Part shown: piece by piece, positions 62,476 to 64,000 of the stretch | Position numbering within the stretch: the first letter of the stretch is position 1 | Layout of the letters: each line of letters opens with the position of its first letter | Source of the DNA: Sporomusa ovata DSM 2662 | GTDB taxonomy: Bacteria > Bacillota > Negativicutes > Sporomusales > Sporomusaceae | DNA: 64,000 bases | Direction of reading: 5' to 3' | NCBI RefSeq assembly: GCF_000445445.1 | Contig: NZ_ASXP01000003.1 | Coordinates: 744,001-808,000, forward strand | Notes under the pieces: model-generated | What the model saw: the letters and a program-made list of their open reading frames with translations, nothing else | Told to the model about the DNA's origin: nothing | The model's database searches: none | Position numbers and translations under genes: made by a program

Positions 62476-63357
62476 TTACTTAATCAAGCCGTAGGCTTTC
62501 ATTTCGCGGCGGAGAAGTTCCAGGTTATGATCTTCAAGCTCTGTTAACGGCATACGGCATTGACCGGCCGTAAAGCCCAGCAGGTTTACAGCTGCTTTAA
62601 CCGGGATAGGGTTTACTTCACTAAATAAGGCTTTTATAAGATTCAGTGTCTGAAGCTGCAACTTGATAGCACCCTTACAATCCCCCTCAAAGAACTTCGC
62701 AACCATATTATGGGTATCCTGCGGGATAATATTAGCCATTACAGAAATAACACCTTGACCACCTAATGACAGTACAGGCAAAACACTATTATCATCACCG
62801 GAATATACAGAGAAGTCCTCACCACACAAATTTACTACATCACCAACTTGACCTAGATTACATTCCTTTACGGCAATAATATTATCGATTTTAGCTAATG
62901 CTTCTATTGTCTCAGGATTTATGTTCAAATTAGTTCTGCTCGGCACATTATATAAAATTATTGGTATCGTAACACTATCGGCAATAAGCTTAAAATGCTT
63001 ATATAATCCCTTTTGTGTAGCTTTGTTATAGTAAGGAGTCACAGATAATAGTCCGTCAGCGCCCACTGCTTCTGCTGCTTTCGATAATTCTATGGCATGG
63101 CGGGTATCATTACTTCCCGTGCCGGCAATAACCGGTACGCGCTTGTTGACTGTTTCTACCGCAAATTTAATAGTAGCAATATGCTCATCATCTGGCATGG
63201 TGGAGGCTTCGCCCGTAGTAGCACAGATTACAATGGCATCTGTGCCGTTTTGGATTTGAAACTCAATTAGCTTTGCTAATGATGGATAATCAACACCATT
63301 GTCAGTAAATGGAGTAATAATAGCTACTGCAGACCCAGTAAATAATGGTTTTCTCAT
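62476..63357 (-). CDS. dapA: 4-hydroxy-tetrahydrodipicolinate synthase DapA or related aldolase
   Basis: This is a 293-residue (beta/alpha)8 Schiff-base lyase. The ATTGEAST phosphate-type motif, LYNVPSRTNL with the catalytic Tyr, and the Schiff-base lysine in IIAVKECNLG are all there, together with GDDNSVLP. This pattern fits lysine-pathway DapA. No lysC, dapB or other lysine gene is adjacent, so it may be a second copy. A related pyruvate lyase is possible but less likely. Confidence 0.88.
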   Translation of the reverse strand: MRKPLFTGSAVAIITPFTDNGVDYPSLAKLIEFQIQNGTDAIVICATTGEASTMPDDEHIATIKFAVETVNKRVPVIAGTGSNDTRHAIELSKAAEAVGADGLLSVTPYYNKATQKGLYKHFKLIADSVTIPIILYNVPSRTNLNINPETIEALAKIDNIIAVKECNLGQVGDVVNLCGEDFSVYSGDDNSVLPVLSLGGQGVISVMANIIPQDTHNMVAKFFEGDCKGAIKLQLQTLNLIKALFSEVNPIPVKAAVNLLGFTAGQCRMPLTELEDHNLELLRREMKAYGLIK

Positions 63358-63783
63358 AAGTTAACCACCCTTTATTTATATTTGGTACATCAAAATCACT
63401 TATACTTTGATTATATCCTATAAAACAACCAATTTCTATATAGATATCGCCTAAGCCGCTTTCTTTCTTAACAAAAATGTGGTCATGCAGCGACTCAAGT
63501 TGCCTTATATACATAAAAATAGTACCTTACAAATACAGTTGTCCTTATTTTACCAAAGCTTTAGGAACTTCCACCACATGCTTCCAATACTAATAAAATT
63601 TGGCAATCGACAATGGACATAATAAGCCGTTCGCCACCAGGTTCCCTGTGAGATGTAACCTGAACCGAAAAAAATCGGTGTTGGACCGGTTGAGTAAGCT
63701 AAGCATCGTTTACTGTCATTATTTTTAGGTATACTATAAGTACCAATGTATCTATATTTTATAAAAGTATAGGAGGGGATGAC
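63358..63783. other. Intergenic region with an unassigned structured stretch
   Basis: No gene is seen. From 63623 to 63700 two small perfect hairpins (63638-63643/63657-63662 and 63664-63668/63675-63679) stand next to each other, and weak outer pairing could close them. A possible TATACT/TATAAG -10 region follows at about 63730. I do not recognise the element as a known riboswitch. Confidence 0.35.
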
Positions 63784-64000
63784 CTGTCTGCTTCATCGCC
63801 CAAAAAAGCTTATATTTCTTTAACACTTACAGCCTTATTATGGGGTGGAAATTCAGTTACGGCTAAGTATGTTGTTAGTCAAATAGAGCCAATGACGGCT
63901 GTATTTCTACGATTTTCAGGCATTACTTTTCTCTTGATTTGTTTGACCCTGTATCAAGAAGGGAAAAAGGGTATTCCAAACTTGGTGCAATGGCCTAGTA
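63784..64000 (+). CDS. EamA/DMT-family transporter, 3' truncated by window edge
   Basis: 72 codons are visible. TLTALLWGGNSVTAKYVV, then IEPMTAVFLRFSGITFLLICL, is the start of an EamA-type drug/metabolite transporter. The frame contains no ATG, GTG or TTG; the only codon at proper distance from the AGGAGG (63771-63776) is CTG at 63784. Rare CTG start or a sequence error are the options. The gene continues past the window. Confidence 0.8.
   Translation, partial: MSASSPKKAYISLTLTALLWGGNSVTAKYVVSQIEPMTAVFLRFSGITFLLICLTLYQEGKKGIPNLVQWPS

Noticed and set aside
63600..63700. Cobalamin-riboswitch-like GGGAA...GGTG core on the minus strand upstream of dapA
   Set aside because: Only a short stretch matches; the downstream GCCACTG box and other core elements are absent, and it lies 250 bases from the gene.
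1..64000. CRISPR array, tRNA, rRNA or prophage
   Set aside because: No regularly spaced repeats, cloverleaf-type sequences, ribosomal RNA or phage structural genes were seen on reading the window.

Overview
The window is a stretch of chromosome from a strictly anaerobic, low-to-medium-GC member of the Bacillota. A Negativicutes (Sporomusa/Pelosinus-like) host is my best guess, but this is inference from gene content only. Pointers are a T-box leader, an oxygen-independent ThiH thiazole pathway, a sigma-54 promoter with a PrpR-type activator, a reverse rubrerythrin with a PerR-like operator, bacteriohemerythrin, radical-SAM proteins, and Firmicutes-style intrinsic terminators and Shine-Dalgarno sites. 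I found no rRNA, tRNA, CRISPR array or prophage.

Layout. 1-4.4 kb is a mobile or decayed margin: a truncated IS1634/IS4-type transposase, a small ASCH protein, an IS91-type element with an overlapping zinc-ribbon ORF, and a frameshifted PepT-like peptidase remnant. 4.4-8.3 kb is a thiazole operon thiS-thiF-thiG-thiH-tenI with a hairpin leader, plus a small DUF5678-like gene. 8.4-10.2 kb is a T-box leader with a duplicated antiterminator motif in front of a sodium:solute symporter. 10.2-17.0 kb is a complete branched-chain-amino-acid-type ABC transporter behind a creatininase-family hydrolase and a PAS histidine kinase. 17.8-24.5 kb is a sigma-54 cluster: PrpR-like activator, split UxaA/SuyAB-like lyase and LarA-like protein, followed upstream by an APC permease. 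24.6-29.6 kb holds a GNAT, a GntR remnant, PBP2 and an isolated hutH.

30.0-34.7 kb carries a membrane PAS kinase, a FeeM/LuxI-like N-acyltransferase fused to a cNMP-binding domain, and a translationally coupled radical-SAM protein with an unusual CX4CX2C cluster motif. This is the best candidate for an undescribed system. 34.8-40.0 kb is a set of single-gene units: flavodoxin-fold protein, cupin, XRE regulator and divergent nitroreductase, LysE exporter, DUF2889 protein.

40.0-47.5 kb is one nine-gene operon for amino-sugar or peptidoglycan-fragment salvage: MurK-like kinase, MurQ, a Chb-type PTS (IIB, IIC, IIA), GH4 glycosidase, ChbG deacetylase, a dedicated HPr and NamZ. 47.6-48.5 kb is an overlapping hemerythrin-cheX pair. 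48.7-58.1 kb is a large 5-oxoproline (pyroglutamate) locus: an NRAMP-fold transporter that has lost its metal motifs, pxpA, a D-glutamate-cyclase-like DUF1445 protein, pxpB-pxpC, then accB-accC. A second pxpB-pxpC pair sits under a LysR regulator. 58.3-64.0 kb has a chagasin-type inhibitor, reverse rubrerythrin, an M20 amidohydrolase divergent from a two-gene DUF3100 transporter, dapA, and the start of an EamA transporter.

Most metabolic units are transport-plus-catabolism modules for amino acids, hydroxyacids and cell-wall sugars. That fits an anaerobe scavenging organic acids and amides, with local regulators and several terminator-like leaders.
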